This document shows positions 27,363 through 38,631 of a stretch of 64,000 nt of DNA, in pieces. Made by a program: the position numbers and the translations under genes. The stretch is from assembly GCF_014083985.1 (NCBI RefSeq), contig NZ_CP046907.1, positions 5,652,501 to 5,716,500 of the forward strand, written 5' to 3'. How positions within the stretch are numbered: the first letter of the stretch is position 1; each line of letters starts with the position of its first letter. This stretch comes from Streptomyces sp. SCUT-3. GTDB lineage: Bacteria > Actinomycetota > Actinomycetes > Streptomycetales > Streptomycetaceae. Under the pieces are notes generated by a model, which ran no database searches, was not told the DNA's origin, and saw only the letters and a program-made list of their open reading frames with translations.

Positions 27363-27399
27363 GAGGGGGAATCGGAACCGCCGAGGAGAAAGTCCCGCA

Positions 27400-27594
27400 A
27401 TGACGCTTTCCGTCTCGATCGTCCTGCTGCTGCTCGTGATCGTCGTGGTGCTCGTGCGCAAGGCGGGTCTGAACCTCTGGCACGCACTGGCCTGCATACT
27501 CCTGGGCTTCTACCTGGCCGGCTCGTCGGTGGCCCCCGCGATCAGCGAGGTCACCGGGAACATCGCCGCGACGCTCTCGGGCGTGCACCCCTGA
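27400..27594 (+). CDS. Small membrane protein, 64 aa
   Basis: A 64-residue protein with two hydrophobic segments: VSIVLLLLVIVVVLVRKAG near the N-terminus and WHALACILLGFYLAGSSVAP in the middle. The second is followed by AISEVTGNIAATLSGVHP. ATG at 27400 follows CGAGGAGAAAG. Proteins of this size and pattern are common in Streptomyces genomes; the role is unknown. Confidence 0.8.
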   Translation: MTLSVSIVLLLLVIVVVLVRKAGLNLWHALACILLGFYLAGSSVAPAISEVTGNIAATLSGVHP

Positions 27595-27803
27595 CCCTCC
27601 GGTCCGGCCCCGTGCCCGCGCCCGCGCGCCCGCGCGCCGGTCCCCGTGCCGGCCGTGCGCCGGGCGCGCTCCCGTTCCCCGGCAGGCGGCCTTGTGCGGC
27701 GGCCGTATATGACACAGGCTCAGTCGCGACTCCTCGCGCCGGGCCCGTTACGGTGCGCGGTGCGCGTCCGTGCCCGGCAGAACCTGCGTCCGACGGGGAG
27801 ACG

Positions 27804-29114
27804 ATGGCCTCCACAGCACCCGAGTACTTGGACACCCCGGCACTGCCCCTCGGCGGGCTGGCCGAACACCTCGCCCGGTACGTGGCCGAACGCGCGGACG
27901 GCCCGCTTCCCCCCGCCCCCGGCCCGGGCGCCCTGGTGGAGGACCTGTGCGGTGCCGCCGTGCTGCGGGCGCGGCTCGGCGAGCCGGACGCGCTCGACCT
28001 CGTCGACCAGGCCGCCGCGCACGCGGCCTCGACCAACGCCGCGGGCGTGTGGTCCGGCCCCGGCCTGGTGATGACCTCGGCCCTGATCGCCGAGTCCGCC
28101 CTGGGGCCGGGCAGGACGTCCCTGGCGGACGACGCCGTGGGCTGGCTCGCCGTGCGGGCCCGTTCGCTCTCCCGGCGCCAGACCGTGCGGGCCAGGCCCG
28201 GGGCGCCGCTGATGGTCTACGACACCGTCGAGGGGCTGTCCGGGGTGGGCCGGGTCCTGCTGGAGGTGGCCACCGCGGACACCTGGCTGCGCGGTGCTCC
28301 TGCCGGCAGGACGGCCCAACGCTCCGCCCGCACCTGCCTGGAGACCCTCACCGCGATCCTCGCCCCGCACGACGGGGACTGGCCCGGCTGGTGGCTGCCC
28401 GCCTCCGACCACCCCGACCCCTCCCGCGCGCATCCCACCGGGGCCGCCCTGACCGGAGCCGCCCACGGGGTGGCGGGGCCGCTGTCCCTGCTGGCGGCGG
28501 CCGCCCTGCGCGGGGCCGTGGTGGAGGGGCAGCGGGAGGCGATCCGCCACGCCGCCCGCCGGCTGCTGGGATGGGCGGACACCTTACCCGGGGGTGCGCG
28601 CGCGTGGCCGGTGGCGGTGACCGGGGCCCAACTGCGCACCGGTGCCCGTCCCGTGCCGGCCCCCTTCCCGGCGGCCGTCACCTGGGCGGAGGGGACGCCG
28701 GGCATCGCCCGGGCCCTCCAACTCGCCGCCGCGGCACTGGAGGACGACGCACTGCACGCCGCGGCCGGCGACCTCCTGGGATCCCTGGCCGCCCGCACCG
28801 CCGTGCTGCCCGACCGGCGGCCCGACCTGTTCCGGGGGGTCGCCGGCGTCATGCACGCGGCCCTGTCCGCCCGCGCCGACGGCCCCGCCGCCCGGGAGCA
28901 GGGGGACCGGGCGGGCGAACTCGCCCACCGGGCGGCCGAGGCGCTGCTGCCGATGTTCCGCCCCCACGCCCCCTACGGGTTCACCGACGCCGCCGGGAAC
29001 CCCCAGCGGCTGGGGCTCCTGCACGGTGCGGCCGGAGTGGCCTGCTCGCTCGCCGACTACGCGGGGCTGCCCGCCGGGGGCATCGGCTGGGACGTGGCCC
29101 TCATGCTGCGCTGA
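27804..29114 (+). CDS. Orphan LanC-like protein lacking zinc ligands
   Basis: A 436-residue protein with the alpha-toroid pattern of lanthionine synthetase C. Gly-rich LanC repeat motifs are GLSGVGRVLLEVA, GAAHGVAGPLSLLA, WAEGTPGIARAL, FRGVAGVMHAALS and LGLLHGAAGVACSLADYA. In zinc-dependent LanC enzymes the third and fifth motifs carry cysteines (WCYG and CHG); here they are WAEG and LLHG, so both zinc cysteines are missing. No precursor peptide, LanB/LanM or kinase gene is adjacent. It is thus unlikely to be a classical zinc cyclase and may be a binding or structural protein. ATG at 27804 follows GGGGAGACG closely. Confidence 0.8.
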   Translation: MASTAPEYLDTPALPLGGLAEHLARYVAERADGPLPPAPGPGALVEDLCGAAVLRARLGEPDALDLVDQAAAHAASTNAAGVWSGPGLVMTSALIAESALGPGRTSLADDAVGWLAVRARSLSRRQTVRARPGAPLMVYDTVEGLSGVGRVLLEVATADTWLRGAPAGRTAQRSARTCLETLTAILAPHDGDWPGWWLPASDHPDPSRAHPTGAALTGAAHGVAGPLSLLAAAALRGAVVEGQREAIRHAARRLLGWADTLPGGARAWPVAVTGAQLRTGARPVPAPFPAAVTWAEGTPGIARALQLAAAALEDDALHAAAGDLLGSLAARTAVLPDRRPDLFRGVAGVMHAALSARADGPAAREQGDRAGELAHRAAEALLPMFRPHAPYGFTDAAGNPQRLGLLHGAAGVACSLADYAGLPAGGIGWDVALMLR

Positions 29115-29151
29115 CGCCCCGGCGGGCGGGTGCGGGAACCCCGATGATTGC

Positions 29152-29170
29152 TTAGGTAAGCCTAAGCTAA
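29152..29170 (+). promoter_or_regulatory. Iron box (DmdR/IdeR-type operator)
   Basis: TTAGGTAAGCCTAAGCTAA matches 16 of 19 positions of the iron-box consensus TTAGGTTAGGCTAACCTAA bound by DtxR-family repressors. It lies 55 bases upstream of the propeller protein gene, a normal distance for iron-dependent repression. Confidence 0.85.
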
Positions 29171-29224
29171 CCTTTGCACGGCGGGGCGACCGCTCCGCCG
29201 TTCCCGCCCCCGTGGAGAAGCACC

Positions 29225-30331
29225 ATGACCGCCGGACAGAAGAACACCCCCGTCCGCACCCGACGGACCTGCGCCCTGGCCCTCGCCGCCGCCGTCCTGG
29301 CCGGCGCGGCCGCCGTGTCCCCCGCCGCGGCCGCCGACCGGGCCGCCCCGGAGGCCGGCGCCGCGGCGCAGCAGCGGCCCGGTGGGGCCTTCGCGGTCAC
29401 CTCCGCCGAGGTGACCCATGGCCTGTACCAGTCCGCCTACTCGGCGCGCAACGACGTGCTGTGGGCGACGGCGTCCGTCGGCCGCCCGCCGGTCACCCGG
29501 TCGCTGCTGCTCAAGCTCGACCCGGACACCCTCGAGGTCGAGGCGTCCTTCACCCCGCCGGTGCTCGACCCGGCCACCGGGGCCGTCGAGGCGGTCTACG
29601 GCGTCGCCGTCGACGACGAGCACGACACCGTGTGGACCACCAACACCCGCAACGACTCGGTGGCCGTCCACAGCCAGCGGACCGGCCGTCACCTGGCCAC
29701 GCTCGAGGACGTCGCCCACGCCCGCGAGGTCGTCGTCGACGAGAGGCGCGACCTGGCCTGGGCGAGCTCCTACGAGGACGGCTCCGTGGTCGCCTTCGAC
29801 ACCCGCACCCTGGAGGAGGTGGACCGGATCACCCTCGAGGGCTCCGGCCCGATGGGCCTGGACCTCGACGCGCGCACCGGCACCGTCTACGCCGCGGACC
29901 TGAAGGGGGACCGGGTCCTCGCCTTCTCCCGGGGCTCGGACGAGGTCCGCACGATCCCGGTCGCCGGCGAGGGCGCCATAGGCATCGACCTGACCCGCAA
30001 CGGCCGCACCGCCTACGTGGCCGAGCAGACCTCGGGCACCGTCTCCGTGGTCGACCTGCGCACCGGCGGGGTGACCCGCTCGGTGGCCACCGGCGCGGGA
30101 GCCCTGTCGGTCTCGGACGACGGGCGCACCGGCCTGCTGTACGTCGCCAACCGCGACTCGGGCACCACCACCGTCGTCGACCCGCGGAAGGGGACGGTCC
30201 TGGCCGACCTGGCCACCGGGGCCAGGACCAACCACGTCACCGTCGCCCGCGGTGCCGCGTACGTCCTGGACAAGTCCGCCTCCGGTGCGGACTCGGCGGA
30301 CTCCGCGCACCGCATCACCGGCCGCCGCTGA
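29225..30331 (+). CDS. Secreted YncE-type beta-propeller protein, iron-regulated
   Basis: A 368-residue exported protein. A signal peptide (TRRTCALALAAAVLAGAAAV, cleavage near AAA) is followed by seven-bladed propeller repeats of the YncE/40-residue YVTN type: YGVAVDDEHDTVWTTNTRND, GLDLDARTGTVYAADLKGD, GIDLTRNGRTAYVAEQTSG and LLYVANRDSGTTTVVD. Such proteins bind ligands but their activity is generally unknown. The iron box in its promoter predicts expression under iron limitation, so a role in iron or siderophore handling at the surface is plausible but unproven. ATG at 29225 follows GTGGAGAAGCACC. Confidence 0.9.
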   Translation: MTAGQKNTPVRTRRTCALALAAAVLAGAAAVSPAAAADRAAPEAGAAAQQRPGGAFAVTSAEVTHGLYQSAYSARNDVLWATASVGRPPVTRSLLLKLDPDTLEVEASFTPPVLDPATGAVEAVYGVAVDDEHDTVWTTNTRNDSVAVHSQRTGRHLATLEDVAHAREVVVDERRDLAWASSYEDGSVVAFDTRTLEEVDRITLEGSGPMGLDLDARTGTVYAADLKGDRVLAFSRGSDEVRTIPVAGEGAIGIDLTRNGRTAYVAEQTSGTVSVVDLRTGGVTRSVATGAGALSVSDDGRTGLLYVANRDSGTTTVVDPRKGTVLADLATGARTNHVTVARGAAYVLDKSASGADSADSAHRITGRR

Positions 30332-30454
30332 CCCGGTGACACGCCGCAGTCCCGCGCACATTCCACCGTTCGGCCCTGAGCCCCTGCGCACCCACCGGTC
30401 CCGGCATAGCTTGCTCGTGGGACGGACCCCGGGTGCGCAGGAGGAGAGGGCCGC

Positions 30455-32972
<2,518 letters not shown>

Positions 32973-32988
32973 CGGCACCCGGCGGCAC

Positions 32989-33025
32989 TGCTCCACCGGT
33001 GGCCCTCCCGGCCACCGGTGGAGCA
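32989..33025 (+). terminator. Terminator of the aminopeptidase gene
   Basis: A 16-bp perfect stem containing CTCCACCGGTGGCC with loop CTCCC lies 17 bases after the stop. Confidence 0.8.
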
Positions 33026-33120
33026 ACGGAACGTGTCCCGGCGCGCACGGACTGGTACAACGGACTCCGACCAGCGCGTGCCCGGTACGCGTCCCCACGG
33101 CGACGGGAGCCCGAGTCCCC

Positions 33121-34020
33121 ATGACGGAACGGACGCGGCCGACACCGCCCAGCAGCCCGGAAGTCCGGCCGGTCGCCCTGGACGCCGGGGGAGTGACGCT
33201 CTCCGGCCTGGTCGCGGAACCGGCCGCCGGGCCGCCCCGCGCCACCCTGGTCGCCCTGCACGGCGGCGGCATGCGGGCCGACTACTTCGACGGCCGGGCC
33301 CACCCCGACCTCTCCCTGCTGACCCTCGCGGCCGGCCTCGGCCACACGGTCCTCGCCCTGGACCGCCCCGGCTACGGACTCTCCGCCCCGGCGCTGCCCC
33401 AGGGGCTGCCCCTCGCCGAACAGGCCACCACCGTGCAGGCCGCCCTGAAGACGTTCGCCGCCGGGCGGTCCCTCGGGGCGGGCGTCCTCCTCGTCGGCCA
33501 CTCCTACGGCGGCAAGCTCGCCCTCACCGCCGCAGCCGCCTGGGAGGACGACGACCTGATCGGCCTCGACGTCTCCGGCTGCGGCCACCGGTACGCCGCC
33601 GACCCCGGCACCCCGTCCGGCGACCAAGGCCACGGCAGCCGGAAGCAGAACTGGGGCTCCCTGCGGTTCTACCCCGGGGCGACCTTCCGCCCCGGCGGGT
33701 TCGGGACGGGCGACCGGCCCCCCGCCGAGGTCCACGAGGCGCGGCTGTGGCCCGGCATGTTCCCCGCGACCGCCGCCCGCGTCCGCGTGCCGGTCCGGGT
33801 GACCTTCGCCGAGGAGGAGCACTGGTGGCGGCACGACGAGGAGTCCGTGGCCTCCCTGGTGGCCGCCTTCACCTCGACCGGGGTCCGGGTCGACCGCCAG
33901 CCCGACGCGGGCCACAACATCAGCCTCGGCTGGGCCGCCCGCTCCTACCACCTGCGCGTCCTGGCGTTCGCGGAGGAATGCCTGCTCCGCCGCGGGCACC
34001 GGCCGGCCGCGGGGGACTGA
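33121..34020 (+). CDS. Alpha/beta hydrolase, substrate unknown
   Basis: A 299-residue alpha/beta-hydrolase. The oxyanion-hole strand is TLVALHGGGMRADYFDGRA, followed by VLALDRPGYGLSAPA. The nucleophile elbow is GHSYGG. The catalytic His probably lies in DAGHNISLGW; an acid is likely in the EEEHWWRHDEE region. No signal peptide is present. ATG at 33121 has only a weak ribosome site (GGGAG). It stands between two hairpins and is probably monocistronic. Confidence 0.85.
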   Translation: MTERTRPTPPSSPEVRPVALDAGGVTLSGLVAEPAAGPPRATLVALHGGGMRADYFDGRAHPDLSLLTLAAGLGHTVLALDRPGYGLSAPALPQGLPLAEQATTVQAALKTFAAGRSLGAGVLLVGHSYGGKLALTAAAAWEDDDLIGLDVSGCGHRYAADPGTPSGDQGHGSRKQNWGSLRFYPGATFRPGGFGTGDRPPAEVHEARLWPGMFPATAARVRVPVRVTFAEEEHWWRHDEESVASLVAAFTSTGVRVDRQPDAGHNISLGWAARSYHLRVLAFAEECLLRRGHRPAAGD

Positions 34021-34070
34021 GAGACCGGACGACCCGCCTCCGGCACCCCCTCCCGCATGGGGAATCATCG

Positions 34071-34100
34071 GTGCCCGGCCCCGGACCCGGGGCCGGGCAC
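34071..34100 (+). terminator. Hairpin after the hydrolase gene
   Basis: Perfect 14-base complementary arms (GTGCCCGGCCCCGG) separated by two bases lie between the hydrolase stop and the permease start. Confidence 0.65.
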
Positions 34101-34123
34101 CGAACCACGCAGGGGGGATCGCC

Positions 34124-34927
34124 TTGGACGGCATGGACGCCTTGGACGGCATAGGCGGCATGGACGGCATAGGTGTGGCGGGACTGCTGGCGGCCGCGGC
34201 GGCCGCGGGGTGGGTGGACGCGGTGGTGGGGGGCGGCGGACTCGTCCTCATCCCGGCGCTGATGATGGCCTTCCCCAACCTGCCGCCCTCCGCGGCCCTG
34301 GGCACCAACAAGCTCACCGCAGTCGCCGGCACCACCGTCGCGGCCGTCACCTACGCACGGCACACCCGGCCCGACCGCTCCGTCGCCCTCCCTGCGGCGG
34401 GACTGGCCGTCCCGGCCGCCGCCTTCGGGGCCCTGTCCGCGTCGAGCCTCCCGGCCGACTGGTTCAGACCGGTCGTCATGGCCCTGCTCATCGCCGTGGC
34501 GGCCTTCGTCGCGGCCCGGCCCGCCTTCGGGACCGACCTGGACCCGGACGCCGTCGGCCGCCGCCGCAAACTGTTCGCCGTGGGCCTCGCCGGATGCGGG
34601 ATCGGCTTCTACGACGGCATCTTCGGCCCGGGCACCGGGACGTTCCTCATCATGACGTTCACCGGCCTGCTGGCCATGGAGTTCCTCCAGGCCTCGGTGC
34701 TGGCGAAGGTGGTCAACGTCGGCACGAACCTGGGGGCGCTCACGGTGTTCGCGACCCAGGGGCGGGTGATCTGGCTCCTCGGGGCCGCCATGGCCGTCTG
34801 CAACATCGTGGGAGCCCGGCTCGGGGCCGGGACGGCACTGCGGCGCGGCTCCGGCTTCGTGCGCGTCGTGCTGCTCGTCGTGGTCGCCGCCATGGTCGTC
34901 AGGCTGGGCGTCGACCAGTTCGGCTGA
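34124..34927 (+). CDS. TauE/SafE-family sulfite exporter-like permease
   Basis: A 267-residue integral membrane protein with about eight helices in two repeated halves. The family motifs are GWVDAVVGGGGLVLIPALM with ALGTNKLTAVAGTTVAAVTY in the first half, and GFYDGIFGPGTGTFLIM with AKVVNVGTNLGALTVF in the second. Members export sulfite, sulfoacetate or similar organosulfur anions; the substrate here is open. The TTG start at 34124 follows AGGGGGGATCGCC. The first 17 residues (MDGMDALDGIGGMDGIG) are a repetitive leader encoded by an imperfect tandem repeat, unlike other family members. Confidence 0.9.
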   Translation: MDGMDALDGIGGMDGIGVAGLLAAAAAAGWVDAVVGGGGLVLIPALMMAFPNLPPSAALGTNKLTAVAGTTVAAVTYARHTRPDRSVALPAAGLAVPAAAFGALSASSLPADWFRPVVMALLIAVAAFVAARPAFGTDLDPDAVGRRRKLFAVGLAGCGIGFYDGIFGPGTGTFLIMTFTGLLAMEFLQASVLAKVVNVGTNLGALTVFATQGRVIWLLGAAMAVCNIVGARLGAGTALRRGSGFVRVVLLVVVAAMVVRLGVDQFG

Positions 34928-34929
34928 GC

Positions 34930-34959
34930 GCCCGGTGCGCCGGCCGCCGCGCACCGGGC
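34930..34959 (+). terminator. Hairpin after the TauE/SafE gene
   Basis: An 11-bp perfect stem GCCCGGTGCGC with an 8-base loop follows the stop at once. Confidence 0.6.
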
Positions 34960-35039
34960 CCGGCCACCCCGTCCCGCACGTGCGATCCTGGTACCGCACG
35001 AAAACGGTCACCGGTACGAAATGAGGCACGGTCAGCGGC

Positions 35040-37364
35040 ATGGCAGTGGCATGGCGGACACGATCCGACGTCTGGGACCGTTTCACCGCCTCCGACCCCG
35101 GACTGATCCGGCTCGCGGCCGCCGTGCGCACCGTCGCCGCGGTCCTGCTCGCCCTGGCGGTCCTGGCCGCCGCGGGCATCCCCGTGCCCATGCTGGTCAC
35201 GGGAGGCACGGCCGCCATGGCCTCCACCGCGACCATCAGCGAGGCGCGCCCGAAGGACCAGGCGGTCACCCTCGCCCTCGCCCTGCCCACGGCGCTGGCC
35301 GCGGTGGTCCTGGCCGCCTACCTCGGCTCCTGGCCGCTCACGGCCGCCGCGGTCTTCCTCGCACTGATCTTCGCAGCCGTCTACGTCCGCCGGTACGGGG
35401 AGCGCGGCAAGGCCCTCGGCATGATCGGCTTCCAGCTGTTCTTCATCACCCTGTTCGTCGGGACGGAGCCGCAGGAACTGCCCGGCACGTGCGCCGTCGT
35501 GGCGGCTGCCTTCGCCTGCAGCGCGGTCGCCCGCTTCCTCCTGGTGCGGGCCGAGCCCGAGGCCACCCTGGGACGGCTGCGCGACGCCTTCCGGGCCCGC
35601 CTCGCCCAGGTCGTCGCCGCCCAGACGGCCTTGGTCGACAGCGCTGCCGCCTCCTCCTCCGTGGGCCCCGACGCCGACAGGGCGGTCGAGGAGCTGCGCA
35701 AGCAGACCGCCCGGCTGCACGAGTGCGCGCTGATGATCCAGACCCGGCTGGAGGACGGCACCCGCGAACCCCGCACCGCCGCCCTGCTGCAGCGCCGCGT
35801 GGCCGAGGCCGAGATCGCCGCCGAACGCCTGGGCGTGCTGATCCTGAAGGCCCGCCACCACGAGGGCGTCGACACCCTCACCCTGCACCTGCCCGAGAGC
35901 CTGCTGCCCGGCGAACTGCTGCCCACCGGACCGGCCGCCCCCGCCCCGGTGGTGCCCGAGGGCGGCGAGACCGAGGCCCGCCTGCGCAGGGACCTGCGGG
36001 CCCTGCACCTGCTGGTCGGCCGCACCGCGGCCCAGGACCGCGGCACCGCCCTGACCCACCTGCGCAACCGCCTGATCGCCTACCGCGACGACGAGAACCT
36101 GCCCCCGGCCTCCCCGGCCGTCCAGGACGTCTTCCGCGCCATCGGCGAGCTCACCCGCGCCGTCCTGGGCCTGCGCATGGCCCTGGACGGCCCCCAGGAC
36201 GAGTCCGACGACACCCTGGAGACCATGCGGTCCCGCGAGGAGCTGGAGGCCGAGGACGCCTCCATCGCCGCCTCGGACGAGGAGACTCCCGAGCCCGAGG
36301 GGCTGGAGCGCCCCACCACCCGGCTCGCCTTCCAGGTCACGGTCGGCTCCGCCCTGGCCATCGTCGGCGGCGAGCTGCTGTCCGAGCAGCGCTGGTACTG
36401 GGCGGTCCTGACCTGCTGGGTGGTCTTCCTCAACACCACCTCCACCGGGGAGATCCTCGTCAAGGGCTACCGGCGGCTGCTGGGCACGGTCGCCGGGGTG
36501 GTCGCCGGGGCCTGGCTCGCCGGAGTCGTCGGCGAACGACCGTGGCTCGCCTTCGCCCTGGTGGTGCTGTGCGTGTTCGGCATGTTCTTCACCGCCCCGC
36601 TGTCCTACGCGCTGATGTCCTTCTTCGTCACCGCGATGCTCGGACTGCTCTACACCTTGCTGAACACCTACAGCACCGACGTCCTCGTGCTGCGCATCGA
36701 GGAGACCGCGATCGGCGCGGCCTGCGGCCTCGTCGCCGCCCTGTTCGTCCTGCCGGTGCGCACCGCCAGCCACACCGACGAGCAGCTGCGGGAGGTCCTG
36801 CAGCGCCTGCGCGAGGTCACCGAGGCGTCCGTCGCCCAGCTGGGCGGGACCCCGGCCCCCGACCTGTTGGACCGCGCCCGCGAGCTGGACACCGCACTGG
36901 ACGCGCTGCGCCAGTCCGCCGGCCCGCTCACCCACCCCGCCAGCCCGCTGCGCGGCCGGCGGCGCACCGTCCGGTACATCGTGGCGCTGCTGGAGATGTG
37001 CGCCTACCACGCCCGCAGCCTGGCGGCCACCGCCGAACTGCTGCCGTACAGCAAGCGCATCGCCGCCGACCCGCGGCTGGTCCAGGCGGGCGAGCGCATC
37101 GACCACAACCTCCAGGCCCTCGTCGCCCGCCTCGAACCCGCCCCCGGGGACGGGGCCGGGCGGGGCGGCGCCGTGCACTCCGGCTCCAGCGTCGCCGCGA
37201 TGCTCGAGACGGCACCCGGCCCCGGCGGCGCGGGCGCCGGGCCGCTGGAGCCGGGCACCGTCGCCTACCGGGTGCTGCGCCACCTGCAGCGCCTGGACGA
37301 GGGCGTGGTCGGCCTCGCCCGGCCCCTGGGCGCACCGGTGGACGACGGCCGGGGCACGGTCTGA
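35040..37364 (+). CDS. Large FUSC-family membrane protein
   Basis: A 774-residue protein with two groups of transmembrane helices and two cytoplasmic helical domains. The first membrane block runs from AAAVRTVAAVLLALAVLAAA to FFITLFVGT; the second has VTVGSALAIVGGELLSEQRW and YWAVLTCWVVFLNTTSTGE, the FUSC signature, followed by GEILVKGYRRLLGTVAGVVAG. A long charged helical segment between them (VEELRKQTARLHECALMIQ) is cytoplasmic. Related proteins are suspected exporters of aromatic compounds. It is not closely similar to the FUSC protein at 17195-19210. ATG at 35040 has a poor ribosome site. Confidence 0.88.
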   Translation: MAVAWRTRSDVWDRFTASDPGLIRLAAAVRTVAAVLLALAVLAAAGIPVPMLVTGGTAAMASTATISEARPKDQAVTLALALPTALAAVVLAAYLGSWPLTAAAVFLALIFAAVYVRRYGERGKALGMIGFQLFFITLFVGTEPQELPGTCAVVAAAFACSAVARFLLVRAEPEATLGRLRDAFRARLAQVVAAQTALVDSAAASSSVGPDADRAVEELRKQTARLHECALMIQTRLEDGTREPRTAALLQRRVAEAEIAAERLGVLILKARHHEGVDTLTLHLPESLLPGELLPTGPAAPAPVVPEGGETEARLRRDLRALHLLVGRTAAQDRGTALTHLRNRLIAYRDDENLPPASPAVQDVFRAIGELTRAVLGLRMALDGPQDESDDTLETMRSREELEAEDASIAASDEETPEPEGLERPTTRLAFQVTVGSALAIVGGELLSEQRWYWAVLTCWVVFLNTTSTGEILVKGYRRLLGTVAGVVAGAWLAGVVGERPWLAFALVVLCVFGMFFTAPLSYALMSFFVTAMLGLLYTLLNTYSTDVLVLRIEETAIGAACGLVAALFVLPVRTASHTDEQLREVLQRLREVTEASVAQLGGTPAPDLLDRARELDTALDALRQSAGPLTHPASPLRGRRRTVRYIVALLEMCAYHARSLAATAELLPYSKRIAADPRLVQAGERIDHNLQALVARLEPAPGDGAGRGGAVHSGSSVAAMLETAPGPGGAGAGPLEPGTVAYRVLRHLQRLDEGVVGLARPLGAPVDDGRGTV

Positions 37365-37435
37365 GCCGGCCACCGGCCCCCGGCCGCCCGGCGCGGGTGC
37401 GGGCGTGCGGGGCCGGGCGCGGCACCCGGGGCGGT

Positions 37436-38631
37436 TCAGCCCCGCCCGGCCGGCCCCACGGGGGCGCAGCGGCCCACGACGGCCCCCGCCCGGTCGATGC
37501 ACAGCACGTCCACCGCCACCGGGGCCCCGCGCAGCACCCCGAGCGCGGTCTCCCGCGCCGCCCGCGCGACCAGGTCGCCCAGCGGAACGCCGCGCCCGGC
37601 GCACAGCTGTACGGTTTCCAGGCCGGTGTTGGCCGCGGCGACCGCGGCGGCCAGCTCCTCTCCGCCCCCGCCGGCGGCGGCGAGCCCGGCCAGGAAGGTC
37701 GTGTCCACCCGGGAACGGGAGGAGTGGAGGTCGAGATGGCCCGCGGCGAGCTTGGAGATCTTGGCGAAGCCGCCGACCACCGTCAGCCGGGGGACCGGGT
37801 GGCGCCGCAGGTACTTCAGCACCGCGCCGGCGAAGTCGCCCATGTCCAGCAGTGCGTCCTCGGGGAGTCCGTACTCGGCCACGGCCACCTTCTCCGAGGT
37901 CGAGCCGGTGCAGCCGGCCACGTGCGTGCGCCCGGCCGCGCGGGCGACGTCCACCCCGCGCCGGATGCTGTCGATCCACGCCGAGCACGAGTACGGCACC
38001 ACGACCCCGGTGGTGCCCAGCACGGACAGCCCGCCCAGGATGCCCAGGCGCGGGTTCCAGGTGTGCCGGGCGATCTCCTCGCCGTCGTCGATCGAGATCT
38101 CCACCTCGACGTCCCCGCAGCCGCCGTGACGGGCCGCCACCTCGGCCACCGCCTCGCGCATCATCCGCCGGGGCACCGGGTTGATCGCCGGTTCGCCGAC
38201 CTCCAGCGGCAGGCCGGGCCGGGTCACCGTGCCCACCCCGGGACCCGCGCGGAAGACCACCCCGACCCGGCCGGGCCCGGCCGGACCGTGGCGCGCACCA
38301 GCGCCCCGTGGGTGACGTCCGGGTCGTCGCCGGCGTCCTTGACCACCCCTGCGGTGGCACTGCCGTCCCCCAGCTCCTCGACCGCCAGGGCGAAGGACGG
38401 GCGCTGCCCCTTGGGCAGGGTGATCGTCACCGGGTCGGGGAACCCGCCGGTGAACAGCGCCGTGCAGGCGGCGGTGGTGGCCGCCGTGGCGCAGGCGCCG
38501 GTCGTCCAGCCGGGACGCAGGCCGCTGCTGCGCAGCTGGCCGGAGCGCCCGCCGCCGGACCCGCCGTCCGGCCCGCCGGCGGAGGCGGGGGAGGGGTCCT
38601 GGGGGGCCGGGGAGGAGGATGTCGGTGACAC
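37436..38631 (-). pseudogene. cbiD: Cobalt-precorrin-5B C1-methyltransferase CbiD, single-base frameshift
   Basis: Two overlapping minus-strand frames together give a full CbiD of about 398 residues. Frame one (from 38631) carries SGLRPGWTTGACATAATTAA and VTITLPKG and stops near 38224. Frame two resumes with GVVFRAGPGVGTVTRPGLPL and EPAINPVPRRMM, then IARHTWNPRLGILGGLSVLG and AGCTGSTSEKVAVAEYG to the end. The break lies near 38266, where one more G in a GGG run (minus strand) would restore the frame. CbiD acts in corrin-ring methylation during cobalamin synthesis. GTG at 38631 overlaps the start region of the divergent cobK. It may be a true pseudogene or a base-calling error. Confidence 0.88.

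Noticed and set aside
27804-29114. A lanthipeptide biosynthesis cluster around the LanC-like gene
   Set aside because: No precursor peptide, dehydratase, kinase-cyclase, protease or transporter gene is adjacent, and the zinc cysteines are missing.
34899-38360. A minus-strand frame of 1153 codons and a plus-strand frame of 1449 codons over the same region
   Set aside because: Both are shadows of the FUSC, cbiD and cobK genes. Only short end parts coincide with true coding frames of the frameshifted genes.
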